Source of the DNA: an uncultured Alphaproteobacteria bacterium | GTDB lineage: Bacteria; Pseudomonadota; Alphaproteobacteria; UBA2966 | Reading direction: 5' to 3' | DNA: 48,336 nt | NCBI GenBank assembly: GCA_958295725.1 | Contig: CATQHA010000002.1 | Span: forward strand, 1 to 48,336 | Shown here: piece by piece, positions 21,756 to 33,400 of the stretch | Layout of the letters: every line of letters starts with the position of its first letter | How positions within the stretch are numbered: the stretch's first letter is position 1 | Notes under the pieces: generated by a model | Database searches by the model: none | What the model was told of the DNA's origin: nothing | The model's input: the letters and a program-made list of their open reading frames with translations, nothing else | Program-made: the position numbers and the translations under genes

Positions 21756-24641
21756 CTACATCTCCATCTCGACCTCGCGCGACTCACGGACCTTCTCTGG
21801 CTTCGGCGTTCGGTGTCCCGGTTCCGACCTAACTTCCTCCCGGCCGCGGCCGTGGACGGGTTCTGGCCTTCTGCTCTTCTCCCGCTCGGGTTCGACCGCC
21901 TCCAGCGCCGCGATGCGCTCTCCGGTGGCAGCCTCCAGCCGCTCGCGCAATGCGTTCCGGTCGTCAGTCACCAGCTCGGCGCGGTCGCGAGCCCGGCTGA
22001 TCTCGACGTAGAGCGTCTTCTGCGTGGTCAGGTGCGGATGGTTGGCTTCCATCGCCGCGATGACGGTATCGACGGTGCGGCCCTGGAAGGCATGGACGGT
22101 GGACGCCCAGGCGCGGTCGACGTGACGCAGTTGCGGATCGTCCTTGCGCATGTCGAGGACTCGCCCGTCCTCGAGGCGGAATCTCACGCTTCCGTCCTTC
22201 ACCGCCGTCACCTCTGCCGCCGCGCTGTTGACGAGCTCGTGCCGCGCGTCGTTCCGGGTCCATCGGATGCGGTCGCCTTGGCGGAGTTCGATGGCGTCGA
22301 CACGATAGACCTCGATCCCGCCAGTTCTGCCGGCGAGCCTGTAGGGGTCCCAGGAGACGACCTCACCATCCTTCCCCATCAGCTTCACGGCGTCGGCGCT
22401 CCGGTCGATGCCGACGACGCGCAACTCGTCGCCCTTCCCGACCCCGAGCCGCTTGTAGGCGCGGTGGAACGCCACCACGTCTCCGGGCGCGTAGTTGGCG
22501 GCGAGCGCCTTCTCCGCGTTGGTGTAGCCGCGCGAGACCAGGCGCTCCGTCCCCAGCGCCGGTCCCGAGATCGCGCCGTCGCGGATCAGCCGTTCCCGGA
22601 TGATGTCGTTGATCTCCTCGCGCAGCGCGTGGCTCGGGGCCATCAGCCCGGCGTTCTCGCGTTCGGACGCCGAGAGCCCGAGCCAGCGCGCGGCGGCCGC
22701 ACCGGCGAGATTGTCGGCCTTCACCTCCGCGACGTTGGGACCGAGCTTCTCGAAGGCCTTGCGCACGTCGCCCGCGAGGCTCGCCTCGACGGCGGCCTTC
22801 AGGCCCGCGTCGCGCTGGCGCATGATCTCGTCCATGGTCGCCGTCTTCATGCCCGCCCGCTGCAACTGCCCGAACGGTTTGCCGGCATCGACCGCATCGA
22901 GCTGCTTCTCGTCGCCGACCAGCACCACCCGGGGAATGCGCAAGGCATTGGCGATCCGCAGGAGATCGCGGGCCTGGACGGTGGAAGCGAGCGAGCCTTC
23001 GTCCACCACCAGCACCGTCTTTCTGAACGCGGCGCGCATCTGGCGTTCGCCCCTGGCCGTGAGCCGCCCCTGGGCGACGCCGGCGTTGCGGGCGAGGAAC
23101 CGTTGCAGGGTCTCGCTTCGGATGCCGGCTTCGTTCGCCAGGGTCCGCGCGGCCGAGGCCGACGGCGCCAGCCCCTTGACCTCGAACCCGCGCTTCTCCA
23201 GGAGCGCGCGGGCGCGGTTCAGCATGGCGGTCTTGCCGGTCCCGGCGTAGCCCTGGACGCCCACCGTCCGGTCCTTCCCGGACAGGATCAGCTTCACCGC
23301 GTCCTTCTGTCCGGCCGTGAGGGGTCCGTTGCGCAGCGCCTTGTCGACGGCGCGCCCGCGCATCGCGGCGGCGCCCCGGTCCCGGCCCGCGCGCATCAGG
23401 GCGATAGTCTCCTTCTCGTCGGCGACCGCCCTGTCGGTGGTGAGCGAGTCTCCCGGGACGGGCAGGTTCGCGGCGTGCAACGTCCCGGCCTTCTCCAATC
23501 GTGTTACCGCGTCCTCGGCTTCGCCGATCGCCACCGCGCCGGGGCGCCAGGCGAGCATGGCGGCCAGCAGATCGGTGCGCGAGAATACCGCCTCGCGCTC
23601 GGAGAGATGCGCCACCGCCCACGCCGCGGCCTGGTCGGCCTCGGCGGCCTTCCCCGAACCCTGCCGGTCGCCGGAAAGGCCGGCGGCGGCTCGGCCCGCG
23701 TCCTTGCCGGCCTCCCGTGGCACGGCTTCCGCCGCGAGAACTCGCGCGTCGAAGCCGAGACCGGCTGCTTGTTTCTTCCAACTCTCCCGGAGCGTGTCCT
23801 TGTCGACGTCGCGCTTGTGGGCGCGGGTCATCAGCGCCGCGCGCTGGGCGAGGCTCTGATTCTCCGCCGGGTCGCCGAGACCGTGCTTCGCCATCGCCGC
23901 CTCGATCTCGGCGCGCCGCGTCGAGAACGCCTCGATGGTCGTGCGCGGAACCCCGGCGATCTCGAAGCGCCCGTCGGCGTGGGTCTTCTCGATGCGGTAG
24001 CCGAGCGCTCCCAACTCCCGCGCCAGTTCGCTGCGGTACATGGCGCCGACCAGCATCTTCGAGGCGTAGAGCTTCTCGTTGGCCATCGTGCGCCACTTGC
24101 CGTCCTCGCCCCGGACCATGTTGGCGAGCACCGCATGGGTGTGGAGTTGCGGATCGAGGTTGCGCGAGGTGTCGTGGCGGAAGGTCGCGGCGACCATGGC
24201 CTGGCCACCCGCGCGGACCATGCGTCCGGTCCCCGGGTCCTTCATCCGGGTCTCGACGACGTTGGCCTCGATCCAGGCGAGGGTGCGCGTCACCGCCCGG
24301 TCGTGGGCTGCGACGACGCGCCCGTCACCGCCGATCAGGGCGGCGAGAGAGACCGACTTGGGAGCAGAAAAGGTGACGTCTCGTCCCGGCCGGTGATGGA
24401 CGTTGCCGTCCCTGTCCTTGCGCCCGAGCCGGCGGCCCGTTCCGTCCGGCACTTCTCCCGCCAGCACGTCCTTGAACGTCTCCGCGTCGACGGGGCCTTC
24501 GAGCCCGAGCGCCTCGGCGCCCTTGCCGAACCAGGCGCTGCCTTCCTTGTGAGCGGGATCGTCCCTGGCGTAGTAGCCGTCGCGTTCGTAGTAGGTGATG
24601 CCCTGGGCGGGGGAGGCGACGGCGCCGATGGAGGCGACCAT
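21756..24641 (-). CDS. mobF: MobF-family conjugative relaxase-helicase (TrwC/TraI type)
   Basis: This 961-residue protein has two parts. The N-terminal relaxase contains catalytic-tyrosine candidates Y17/Y18 and Y23/Y24 (QGITYYERDGYYARDD), the DVTFSAPKSVSL block, and the three-His metal site H156, H167 and H169 in FRHDTSRNLDPQLHTHAVL. The C-terminal part is a superfamily 1 helicase: Walker A GYAGTGKTAML near 466-475, VVDEGSLAS, VVLVGDEKQLDAVDAG, and the closing STVHAFQGRTVDTV and LYVEISRAR motifs. It nicks oriT and unwinds the strand during conjugation. It is intact and in one frame. It begins 1 bp after the stop of the coupling-protein gene, so the two are coupled. The last 60 residues are Arg/Glu-rich and variable. 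Confidence 0.95.
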   Translation of the reverse strand: MVASIGAVASPAQGITYYERDGYYARDDPAHKEGSAWFGKGAEALGLEGPVDAETFKDVLAGEVPDGTGRRLGRKDRDGNVHHRPGRDVTFSAPKSVSLAALIGGDGRVVAAHDRAVTRTLAWIEANVVETRMKDPGTGRMVRAGGQAMVAATFRHDTSRNLDPQLHTHAVLANMVRGEDGKWRTMANEKLYASKMLVGAMYRSELARELGALGYRIEKTHADGRFEIAGVPRTTIEAFSTRRAEIEAAMAKHGLGDPAENQSLAQRAALMTRAHKRDVDKDTLRESWKKQAAGLGFDARVLAAEAVPREAGKDAGRAAAGLSGDRQGSGKAAEADQAAAWAVAHLSEREAVFSRTDLLAAMLAWRPGAVAIGEAEDAVTRLEKAGTLHAANLPVPGDSLTTDRAVADEKETIALMRAGRDRGAAAMRGRAVDKALRNGPLTAGQKDAVKLILSGKDRTVGVQGYAGTGKTAMLNRARALLEKRGFEVKGLAPSASAARTLANEAGIRSETLQRFLARNAGVAQGRLTARGERQMRAAFRKTVLVVDEGSLASTVQARDLLRIANALRIPRVVLVGDEKQLDAVDAGKPFGQLQRAGMKTATMDEIMRQRDAGLKAAVEASLAGDVRKAFEKLGPNVAEVKADNLAGAAAARWLGLSASERENAGLMAPSHALREEINDIIRERLIRDGAISGPALGTERLVSRGYTNAEKALAANYAPGDVVAFHRAYKRLGVGKGDELRVVGIDRSADAVKLMGKDGEVVSWDPYRLAGRTGGIEVYRVDAIELRQGDRIRWTRNDARHELVNSAAAEVTAVKDGSVRFRLEDGRVLDMRKDDPQLRHVDRAWASTVHAFQGRTVDTVIAAMEANHPHLTTQKTLYVEISRARDRAELVTDDRNALRERLEAATGERIAALEAVEPEREKSRRPEPVHGRGREEVRSEPGHRTPKPEKVRESREVEMEM

Positions 24642-24642
24642 C

Positions 24643-25674
24643 TCAGATCCGGATCAGCCCGCTCGCCGGTTTCCCGTCGCCGGAACCGGATCCGTCCCGC
24701 GCATCCGGCCGATTCGCAACCGGGGAACCGTCGCCGGCATCCCCACCGTTACCTTCCGTGGAACGTTCTCCGCTCAGGCTCGGTCGGAAGGCATCCGCGT
24801 TCTCTCCGCCCGCATCGGCCGTCGTCGGTAACGGGTCGATCTCCTCCGGCCAGCCTTCGGCGGCGCGGCTCATTGCCCCCGTTTCGAGGTCGTGTTCCAC
24901 CCAATCCGCCGCCGTCGGGTCGAGTTCCCACAAGTCGAGCGCGGCCTCCGCGTCGGGCGCCTGTTCAATTGCATCCTTTGCCTCGTCCGGCCTCGCCGCC
25001 TCGGCTTTCCCGGGCGCTGCCGCTTCCCCGGCGCCGGCTTCCCCTTCCGCCCTCGGCACGAAGCGCTCGGCGACCTTGGGGCGTTTCGCGTACCGCAGCC
25101 TGATGCGCGCGACCGGCCATGCGCCGGGGAACTTGAGATAGCCGGCGAGGCTGTCGAGGCGGGCGATCTCGGCCGGCAGCACCAAGGGACGCAGGGCGCA
25201 CCGGAGTTGCCGGGCGGAGAGCAGTTCGCCGCCGCGCAGGCGCTGCCCGCGCTTGAGCCTGCCGCCGGCGTAGTGAAGCGCAACAAGGGCCGCGACGACG
25301 ATGCCGGCGCCGATCCCCAATCCGAGCAGGGCGGCGTTCAGGAGGTCGTCGAGGATGTGCTTGCGCAACGCGATCAGCGGCCGGTGGTTGGCGATGGCGC
25401 CGAGGGTCACGGTCTCGACGCGTCCGTCGGGGTGGCGCACCTCCTTGGGCCGGTGGGGGCTCAGGCCGGCGTCGATGAGGGTCTCGGCGAGCACCAGCAT
25501 GCCGACGGCGTACCACTGATGGGCGGTGATGGTGCGCGCGGCCTTCCAGGCGGCGGCGCTGGCGGCGCCGATCAGAGCGGCTATGAGAACCATGCCGGCG
25601 AGCCGCCTCCAGGTGCGCAAGCCCCGGGCGGCGGCGCGGACGCCGCGCCCGGTATCGCCCCCGGCCCCGGTCAC
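24643..25674 (-). CDS. TraD-like coupling protein with ATPase domain apparently deleted
   Basis: This 343-residue protein starts at GTG in a GTGA overlap with a small upstream frame. It has N-terminal membrane helices (residues 25-47, and about 113-136, LLGLGIGAGIVVAALVALHY), then GGRLKRGQRLRGGELLS, as at the start of type IV coupling proteins. It then passes directly to LDSLAGYLKFPGAWPVARIRL and KRPKVAERFVPR, which resembles the C-terminal end of TraD-like proteins. No Walker A, Walker B or other ATPase motif occurs, although the family is usually near 600-700 residues. The acidic tail is disordered. The reading frame is intact, so an in-frame internal deletion is the simplest explanation. 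The element would then need another system to transfer. Confidence 0.65.
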   Translation of the reverse strand: MTGAGGDTGRGVRAAARGLRTWRRLAGMVLIAALIGAASAAAWKAARTITAHQWYAVGMLVLAETLIDAGLSPHRPKEVRHPDGRVETVTLGAIANHRPLIALRKHILDDLLNAALLGLGIGAGIVVAALVALHYAGGRLKRGQRLRGGELLSARQLRCALRPLVLPAEIARLDSLAGYLKFPGAWPVARIRLRYAKRPKVAERFVPRAEGEAGAGEAAAPGKAEAARPDEAKDAIEQAPDAEAALDLWELDPTAADWVEHDLETGAMSRAAEGWPEEIDPLPTTADAGGENADAFRPSLSGERSTEGNGGDAGDGSPVANRPDARDGSGSGDGKPASGLIRI

Positions 25675-25832
25675 GGTACGCCCGCTTCAACGGCGCCGGC
25701 CTCGGGATCGCGTGCGCCGGTGGCGTTGGCGGCGTGGAGCCGAGGCAGCCAGATCCGGTCGAGCATGCCGATCGCGACGAGGAACACGAAGGAGCCGGGG
25801 ATCGGACCGAACGGCATCAGGGGCGGGCGCAA
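25671..25832 (-). CDS. short membrane-associated frame upstream of coupling protein, probably a truncated conjugation gene
   Basis: The frame reads LRPPLMPFGPIPGSFVFLVAIG, then MLDRIWLPRL and a polar tail, ending in a GTGA overlap with the coupling-protein gene. TTG 25832 has GGAG 8 bp upstream, giving 53 residues; ATG 25817 (48 residues) has no such site. A stop codon about 20 bp further upstream closes the frame. It may be a small inner-membrane protein or the end of a longer gene cut by the junction with the downstream fragments. It has one hydrophobic helix. Confidence 0.45.
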   Translation of the reverse strand: MRPPLMPFGPIPGSFVFLVAIGMLDRIWLPRLHAANATGARDPEAGAVEAGVP

Positions 25833-26081
25833 TATCGGCTCCGGCAGAAACAGTCAGCCTTGGCGGGTAGTGGGGGCGGTGCGCCAAGCGCCGAAGACCG
25901 GGGCGTGTTACGGATCATGGACAAGAACGTAGAATGAACATATGGCTCCCGCAACACGGTGGAAACGCGGGTTTCCAACGGAATCGCGACGGACGCGCGC
26001 GGGCGTGCGACGGTGCGCGACCGGGCATGAGAAAAAGTTTCCGGCGCCGGCCTGCCCGGCGGGGCGCGGGAGCGCCGTTCG

Positions 26082-26420
26082 GTGATGCGCTCTCCCGAGA
26101 CGCGCCGCCGCCTTGTCGACGCCGGCGAGACCCGCGCGGAACTCGACGACCGAATGCGGCGGATATTCGGAGGAATGGTGTTCGAGACGGTCGCTTTCCC
26201 GGGCGGGCCGTTCGACGTGCCGGACGAAGTGGGCGACGGACGGCCCAAGCCGATCGTGCCGGCCTGTGACTGCGTTGCGATCGGCGCCACTGTCGAGAGG
26301 GTCCCCGAGTTGATCGACCGCATCCATGCCCGCAAGGGGGCGGAAGGCTCGGCCTTGCGGGCATTGCGCGACAATCTGGCGTTCGCGTTCGTGGTCGCGG
26401 ACGCGGGCCGCAAGGAGGAG
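26082..26420 (+). pseudogene. fragment of a DUF499 ATP-binding protein
   Basis: About 113 residues read SPETRRRLVDAGETRAELDD, FGGMVFETVAFPGGPFDVPD, EVGDGRPKPIVPACDCVAIG, RVPELIDRIHARKGAEGSAL and RALRDNLAFAFVVADAGRKE. This is the characteristic FETVxFPxxPFDVPDEVGDGRP and RKGAEGSALRxLRNNLxFVVAD part of DUF499 proteins, large ATPases found with adenine methylases in restriction/defence loci. The beginning and end of the gene are missing. The fragment ends exactly where hydantoinase similarity begins on the other strand. Confidence 0.7.
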
Positions 26421-27218
26421 GGTCGCCGGCTTGTCGGCGACGCGGGCCATCGGGACGGCGCCTCCGTTGTTCTGCACCAGCAGGATGCCCCTGGGCAGGC
26501 CGAGCCCGCGGAGGCGTTCGTCCAGGCGCCGCAAATAGCCGACGGTGCGCGGCGCGACGTAGGCGTTCATGACCGTCGTCGACGTGCGCTCGTACTCGCC
26601 GATGGTGGGGGCGATATCGACCGAGGCGTACACCCAGTCGCCGTCCCAGCTCTCCCGCAAGGCCGCCTCGGCCCGTTTCTCGTGAGCCGGATTCAGAAAG
26701 CTGTTGAACAGGCAGATGGCCGCGGACTCGACGTCCGCGCCGTCGAAGACCTTCGCGGCCGCCCTCACGTCGTCGATGGAAAGCTCCCGGGTCTCGTTCC
26801 CCTCGCGATCGAAACGTCCCGCCACCGGACGCCGCAGGCTGCGCGGAACCAGCACCGGCGGATACGGCGTGCGGTGATCGAAGGGATTGGCGCGGTAGCC
26901 GCGGCGGATCTCCAGCGAATCCCGGAACCCCTCGGTGGTCAGCAGGCCGACCCTGGCGCCCTTCCCTTCCAGCACCGTGTTCGTGGCGATGGTGGCGCCG
27001 TGAACGAACAGGGCGCAATCGCGAAGCAGGGACTCGAGGGCCACGCCGAGGGTGTCCGCGGCCTTACGCAGCGCGTCGAACACGCCTTCCGCGGGATCGG
27101 ACGGCACCGAGGGAACCTTGACGGCATGGACCCGGCGGTCGACGTCGGCGAGCACGAGGTCGGTGAACGTACCGCCGATATCGACGCCGATGCGGTATCT
27201 GTCTCGTGGTTCTTCCAT
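26412..27218 (-). pseudogene. N-terminal fragment of hydantoinase/oxoprolinase subunit A
   Basis: The frame starts at ATG 27218: RYRIGVDIGGTFTDLVLADV, then VHGATIATNTVLEGKGARVG, GFRDSLEIRRGYRANPFDHR, ERTSTTVMNAYVAPRTVGYL, ILLVQNNGGAVPM and ADKPATLLL, after which similarity ends at about residue 269. A complete HyuA is about 680-700 residues. The frame continues to 25908 with a non-homologous tail that is simply the antisense of the DUF499 fragment. HyuA enzymes hydrolyse hydantoins or 5-oxoproline with ATP. This remnant would lack the rest of the ATP-binding fold. It was probably a chromosomal gene cut by the element or a deletion. Confidence 0.85.
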
Positions 27219-27442
27219 ACCCGTTCCCGTTCACCCGCCCGCTTCGTCCATGAGGGTCGTCCGCGGCGAGAGGGCTTCGCCGGCCCGGTAGCGCGGGGTC
27301 GGCCGGTGGCGTCGCGACCTCCCGGCGGAGACCGTCGGGAGAACACGGCCCTACGATAGCGGACTTTCAGGGATGAGCGGATATTCGTTCGTCGATCGCC
27401 GGAGGAATCCGTGTCGTCTTTCTGGTTGCGGCGTGGACGTGT

Positions 27443-30400
27443 CTACCACCTGATGCGCAGGTTGAGTCCGACGCCGTGGTTGGGGTTGGCGGCGCCTTCC
27501 TCGCGTTCGACCTCGAGGCCGACGGCGAGGTCCGGCCCCAACTCCAGGCGCGTTCCCAGGCGGTAGCGCCGGTCGCCGCCCTCCTCGTAGCCGAAGCCGC
27601 CGTAGGGCGTCGCCACCCCGGCCCCGTCCCAGACCCCGAACCCGTACCCCAACTCCGCCTCCAGGCGCGCCGTGCCGGCATCGCCGCCCTCGTCCAGGGA
27701 GGACGCGCGCCCCGCCACGCCCCCGTCCCACAGGCGCCCGAGACCGCTCTCCGAAGCGCCCCAGCCCGGCGCGAGTTCGAGCGACAGGCCCCGACCGCCC
27801 GGCCCCGGAGAGAGCCGCGCCGACCCCGACGCCCCCCATTCCTCGACGTCGCCCGCGTGCGCCGCCAGCGTCCGGCCCCGCGCTTCCACCGTCAGGCCCC
27901 GCGACGGCAACGCCCACTCGAGGCCGCCGCCCAACTCGACCCCCATGCCCGTCTCGCCGTCGCCGCCGTCCCAGCGACCGCCCACCTCCAGCGACGGCGT
28001 CAGCGTCCCGCCGCCCGACAGCGTGTAAACCCGGCTCCCTTCCACCGTCAGGCGCAGGCGCCGCGTGTCCACCGTCACCGCCGCGATCGCCACTCCGTTG
28101 TCGTCCACCGAGTACTGCGTCGCCTCCCCCGAGCCCTTCAGCGCCAGCGTCAGCCCGCCCGCCGACAGCACCGGAACCGAGACCCCCACCGCCGCGCCCA
28201 GGAACGCGCTGTCGCCCTTCTGGACCCCGAACCGCTCCACCACCTCCGCGTCCGTGATCTCGATCTCGCCTTGGCCGTAACCCAGCGTCCCCCACAGACG
28301 CGAGCCGCCCGGCCCCGACCACCCCACATACGGATGCACCGCCGTCATCCGGCTCTCGTGAACGCCCGCGACCGCCTCCTCCCCGCTCCGGTCCGTGTAC
28401 TCGATCGAACCCTCGAACCACGTCGCCGCGAGACCGCCCCGAAGGCTCTCCCCCAGAGGCCCGTCGACACCCACGTGCGCCGAGAACAGATCGCCCGACC
28501 AGTCGAGCTCCTCCTTGTCCAGAGACAACGACCGCCGGCTCCCCCCGCCCCATACGACCGGGCCGCCGGAACCGGACCCGCCGCCCCCGACGCCGCCGCT
28601 ACCGTCACCGTCACCGCCGCCCGCGCCCAGCGCGACCGCGAACGTCCGGCCCTCCAGCGCCTTGCGCCACGACAGCCCCTCCTCGTCCCGCGTCCGCTCC
28701 TGCGCCTTCAGCGCCCCCGCCACCGTGTCCGCCATCCCGCCGCCCGGTCCCGGACCCTCCAGACGGCCCGACACCGCCTCCACGACGCTCCCCCACGTCG
28801 CCCGCGACAACTCCGGCAGGACCGACTCGTTGATCCTCTTCAGACGCGCCTGCGCCTCCGCCAGAGCCGGCTTCACCTCGATGGTGAACTCCAGCTTGTC
28901 CTCCTCCCCGTCGATATCGGTCGCCCTCCAGACGTAGTCCCTTTTCGGGTACACCTCCGTCGGCGTCCCCGACAGCGTCCCCGTCGCGTCGACGAAGGTC
29001 AGCCCCGGCGCCAGGACCAGCGGCGTCGGACCCAACTCGTGGCGCGTCCTGTCGCCGCCCGTCGCCAGAGGCAGCGTCACCGAATCGATCTCCTCGTCCA
29101 CCGTGAACACCATCGCCGTCAGGGTGAAGTCGAACTCCGGCCGCGTGTCCGTGTAGCCCGTCGCGAAGGGTCCGAACGACGTCACCCTGGAGGCGCAGAT
29201 CCGCGCCATCGCCGCGTCGTACTCCTCCGCTCTCGCGACCGCCGCCCAGACGCTCCCGTCGTCGCGCAACAGCCGCAACCGCCCGGCGTCCCGCGCCCCG
29301 GCGACCACCGCTGCGGTCACCGGCAGGCACACCCGCACCCCCGGAGCGTTCACGACCTTGATGTTCACCACCGTCCGCGACCCTTCCGGACCCAGGTTGA
29401 AGCCGTCGCCCTTCGCGCGCTCGACGGTCGCCGTGGGGACATCCTGCGAGATATCCATCGTGATCGTCGTCGCCGCCGCCACCGCCTCCTTCACGCCCAC
29501 GCCCGCGAAATCCACCACGGTCCCGGACGGCACGCCGGCCCCGATCGCCACCGCCTCCTTCACGCGCACGCCCGCGAAATCAACCACGATCCCTTCGGGC
29601 ACGTCGGCCCCGACCGTCACCTCCACCTTCCGCCCCTCGATGAAGTAGGTCCTCGTCCCGGACGCGCCGTCCGTCCTGACCGCGGTCTCGCCCGTCACCG
29701 ACACCTGCAGCGTGTCCTTCACTTCGTCGTAGCCGCCGCCCGACGCCGTGTGCGACACCGACGACGGCTCCGCGTAGTCGTTCCCGTCGTCCGTCGCCGT
29801 CACCGTCACCGTCTGCGCCGTGCTCCAGTCCGTCGCCGTGAAGGTCAGGCTTGTGGGAGAGACCGAAAGGAAGGCGTTGTCCGCAGCGGCGACCGCCACG
29901 GCCACATCTCCCGTCGGCTTCGAGGTCAGCTTCACCGTGTATGCGGCGGCCGCGCCGCCCTCCGTCACTTCGATGAACCCCGCCGGGTCGAACGCGAACC
30001 CCTTCTCGTCGTCGTCCCTGATCGTCAGCGTCGCGGCGGAGGGGGCCGTAACCCCCTGGGAGTTGGACGCCGAACCCGAGACCGTCACCGTCTTGTCCGC
30101 CGCGTCCACGTCGTTGTCCACCGCCGTGATCGTCACCGTGTCGTTGGTCGTCGTCGAACCCGCCGCGATGGTCAGCATCGTCTCCATGCTCAGCGTGTAG
30201 TCGTCCGCCACCGCCGGGGACACCGGCGTGGCCGTCACCGTGATCGTCGTCGCCGCGACCGACGGGTGCGTGAGCGTCGCCGTCACCGTCGCGACGGTGT
30301 CCGCCCCGCTCTCGTCGATGGTCGCCGGCGACAGCGCCAGCGTCACCCCCGGCGCGTTGTCGTTGTCGGTCGTCGTCACCGACACGTCCACGTTCGCCAG

Positions 30401-33400
30401 CCCGTTGTAGTTGCCGTCGCCGCTCGACGGATCGAGCCGCACCTTCCAGGCCACGTCGCCGTCGTCGATGGCGTCGTCCGCGCCGGTCACCGTCACCGTC
30501 CGTACCGTGCTCCAGTCCGTCGCCGTGAAGGTCAGCGACGCCGGCGACGCCGTGCCCTCACTCGCATCCGGATCCCCGCTCGCATCCCGGCTCGATACCG
30601 TCACCGTCACCGCCGCCGACGGCAGCGTCCGCAGCACCACCGTGAAGGTCGCCGTCCCGCCATCCTCCGTCGCCTGACCCGTCACCGAACCCACGTTCAG
30701 CCCGTACTCGTTGTCCGCGTTCACCGCGTACACCGTGACAGCGGAGAGCCCGTCATACGTGGTGTCCAGCGTGCTCGTCGTGTTCACCGTCAGCGTGACG
30801 GTGTAGTCCTGGTCGCCGTCGGCGGGGTTGGCGGGGGCGTCGTCCACCCCGGTCAGCGTCACCGTCTGCGCCGTGTTCCAGTTCGAGTCCGTGAAGGTCA
30901 GCGACGACGGCGACACCGTCCCTTCCGTCGCGTCCGAACTCGCCACGCCGAGCACCACGTTCCCCGTCGGCTCGGTCGCCAGCTTCACCGTGAACGCCGC
31001 CGTCCCGCCATCCTCCGTCGTCCGCAGCCGCGACGATGCCGATGGCGTCGGCGACACATCGAACCCCGCGTCGTCGTCGTTGGCGATGGTCAGCGATGCC
31101 CCGGTGACGGTCATCGTCTCCGAATTGGCGGCGGCCTGGCTATTCGCCGCCGTGCCCGCCACCGTCACCGCGTTGTCGGCGGCGTCCACGTCGTTGTCCA
31201 CCGCGGTGATCATCGCCGTGTCCGCGCTCGTCGTCGAACCCGCCGCGACCACGATGGTCGCCCCCGAACCCGACGCCACCGAATAGGCGTCCGCCAACGC
31301 CGACACCGTCACCGTCGTCGCCGCGCTCGATGGGTGCGAGAGCGTCGCGCTCACCGTCGTCGAGCCGCCGTTCTCCGGGATCGACGACGACGCCACCGAC
31401 AGCGCCACCCCCGGCGCCGCGTCGTCGTCCACGATCGTCAGCATCACGGCGGAGGGTTGCCCCCCGACCCCCTGGGAGTTGGACGCCGAACCCGAGACCG
31501 TCACGCTCTTGTTCGGCGCATCCGTCGCGTCGTCCGCCGCCGTCACCGTCACCGTCCCCGCGCTCGCCGTCGAGCCCGCCGCGATGGTCAGCGTCCTCGC
31601 GCTCGACAACGTGAAGCCGCTCCCCGAAGCCGACACCGTGACCGTCGTCGCCGCGCTCGAGGCCAGGTTCAGACGCGCCGTCACCGTCGATACCCCACCG
31701 TTCTCCGAGATCGACGTGGACGACAGGACCAGCGTCACCAGCGGCGGACCCTCGTCGTCGCGGATCGTCAGCGTCACGGCGGACGGGTTCGCCACGTTGT
31801 TGCCGCCCGCCGCCGTGCCCGAGACCGTCACCTCTATGTCCGGCTCGTCGTCGCTGTTGTTCACCGCCGTAATCGTCACCGTCCCCGCGCTCGCCGTCTG
31901 CCCCGACGCGATCGTCAGCGTCGTTGCCGTGCTCAGCGTGTAGTCGCCCGACACCGCGTTCGTTCCCGGCGCCGCCGCCACCGTCACCGTCACCGCCGCG
32001 CTCGACGCACCCGACAGCGTCGCCGTCACCGTCGTCGCGTTGCCCGTCCCGCTCTCGTCGATGGTCGCCGGCGACAGCGCCAGCGTCACGATGGGCAGCG
32101 TCTCGTCGTCGGTAATGGTCAGCGTCACGCTCGACGGCGCCGACACCCCGTTACCCCCGGCCGCCGTCGCCGAGACCGTCACCGACTTGTTCGGCGCATC
32201 CGTCGTGTTGTTCACCGCCGTAATCGTCACCGTCCCCGCGCTCGTCGTCGAACCCGCCGCGATCGTCAACGTGTTCGCACTCGACAGCGTGAAGTCGGTC
32301 CCCGACCCCGGCGATGCCGACACCGTGAGCGTCACCGCTTCGCTCGACGGGCGGTTCAGCGTCGCCGTCACCGTCGATACGTTCGACGCCCCGCTCTCGT
32401 CGATCGACGACGCCGACAACGCCAGCGTCGCCTCCGGCAACGCCTCGTCGTCGGTGATGGTCAGCGTCACGCTCGACGGCGCCGCCACCCCGTTACCCCC
32501 GGCCGCCGTCGCCGAGACCGTCACCGACTTGTCCGGCGCATCCGTCGTGTTGTTCACCGCCGTAATCGTCACCGTCCCCGCGCTCGCCGTCGAACCCGCC
32601 GCGATCGTCAACGTGTTCGCACTCGACAGCGTGAAGTCGGTCCCCGACCCCGGCGAGGCCGACACCGTGAGCGTCACCGCTTCGCTCGACGGGCGGTTCA
32701 GCGTCGCCGTCACCGTCGATACGTTCGACGCCCCGCTCTCGTCGATCGACGACGCCGACAACGCCAGCGTCGCCTCCGGCAACGCCTCGTCGTCGGTGAT
32801 GGTCAGCGTCACGCTCGACGGCGCCGACACCCCGTTACCCCCGGCCGCCGTCGCCGAGACCGTCACCGACTTGTCCGGCGCGTCGGTCGCATTGTCCGTC
32901 GCCGTCACCGTCACCGTCCCCGCGCTCGTCGTCGAACCGGCCGCGATCGTCAACGTGTTCGCACTCGACAGCGTGAAGTCGGTCCCCGACCCCGGCGATG
33001 CCGACACCGTGAGCGTCACCGCTTCGCTCGACGGGCGGTTCAGCGTCGCCGTCACCGTCGATACGTTCGACGCCCCGCTCTCGTCGATCGACGACGCCGA
33101 CAACGCCAGCGTCGCCTCCGGCAACGCCTCGTCGTCGGTGATGGTCAGCGTCACGCTCGACGGCGCCGACACCCCGTTACCCCCGGCCGCCGTCGCCGAG
33201 ACCGTCACCGACTTGTTCGGCGCATCCGTCGTGTTGTTCACCGCCGTAATCGTCACCGTCCCCGCGCTCGCCGTCGAACCCGCCGCGATCGTCAACGTGT
33301 TCGCGCTCGACAGCGTGAAGTCGGTCCCCGACCCCGGCGATGCCGACACCGTGAGCGTCACCGCTTCGCTCGACGCGCGGTTCAGCGTCGCCGTCACCGT

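Noticed and set aside
21675..25103. 1,142-codon plus-strand frame opposite the relaxase
   Set aside because: The minus strand carries unambiguous MobF and helicase motifs; the plus frame has none and is a GC-driven shadow.
25908..26411. C-terminal extension of the hydantoinase frame
   Set aside because: Similarity to HyuA stops near residue 269. The remaining codons are the antisense of the DUF499 fragment and are not a real domain.
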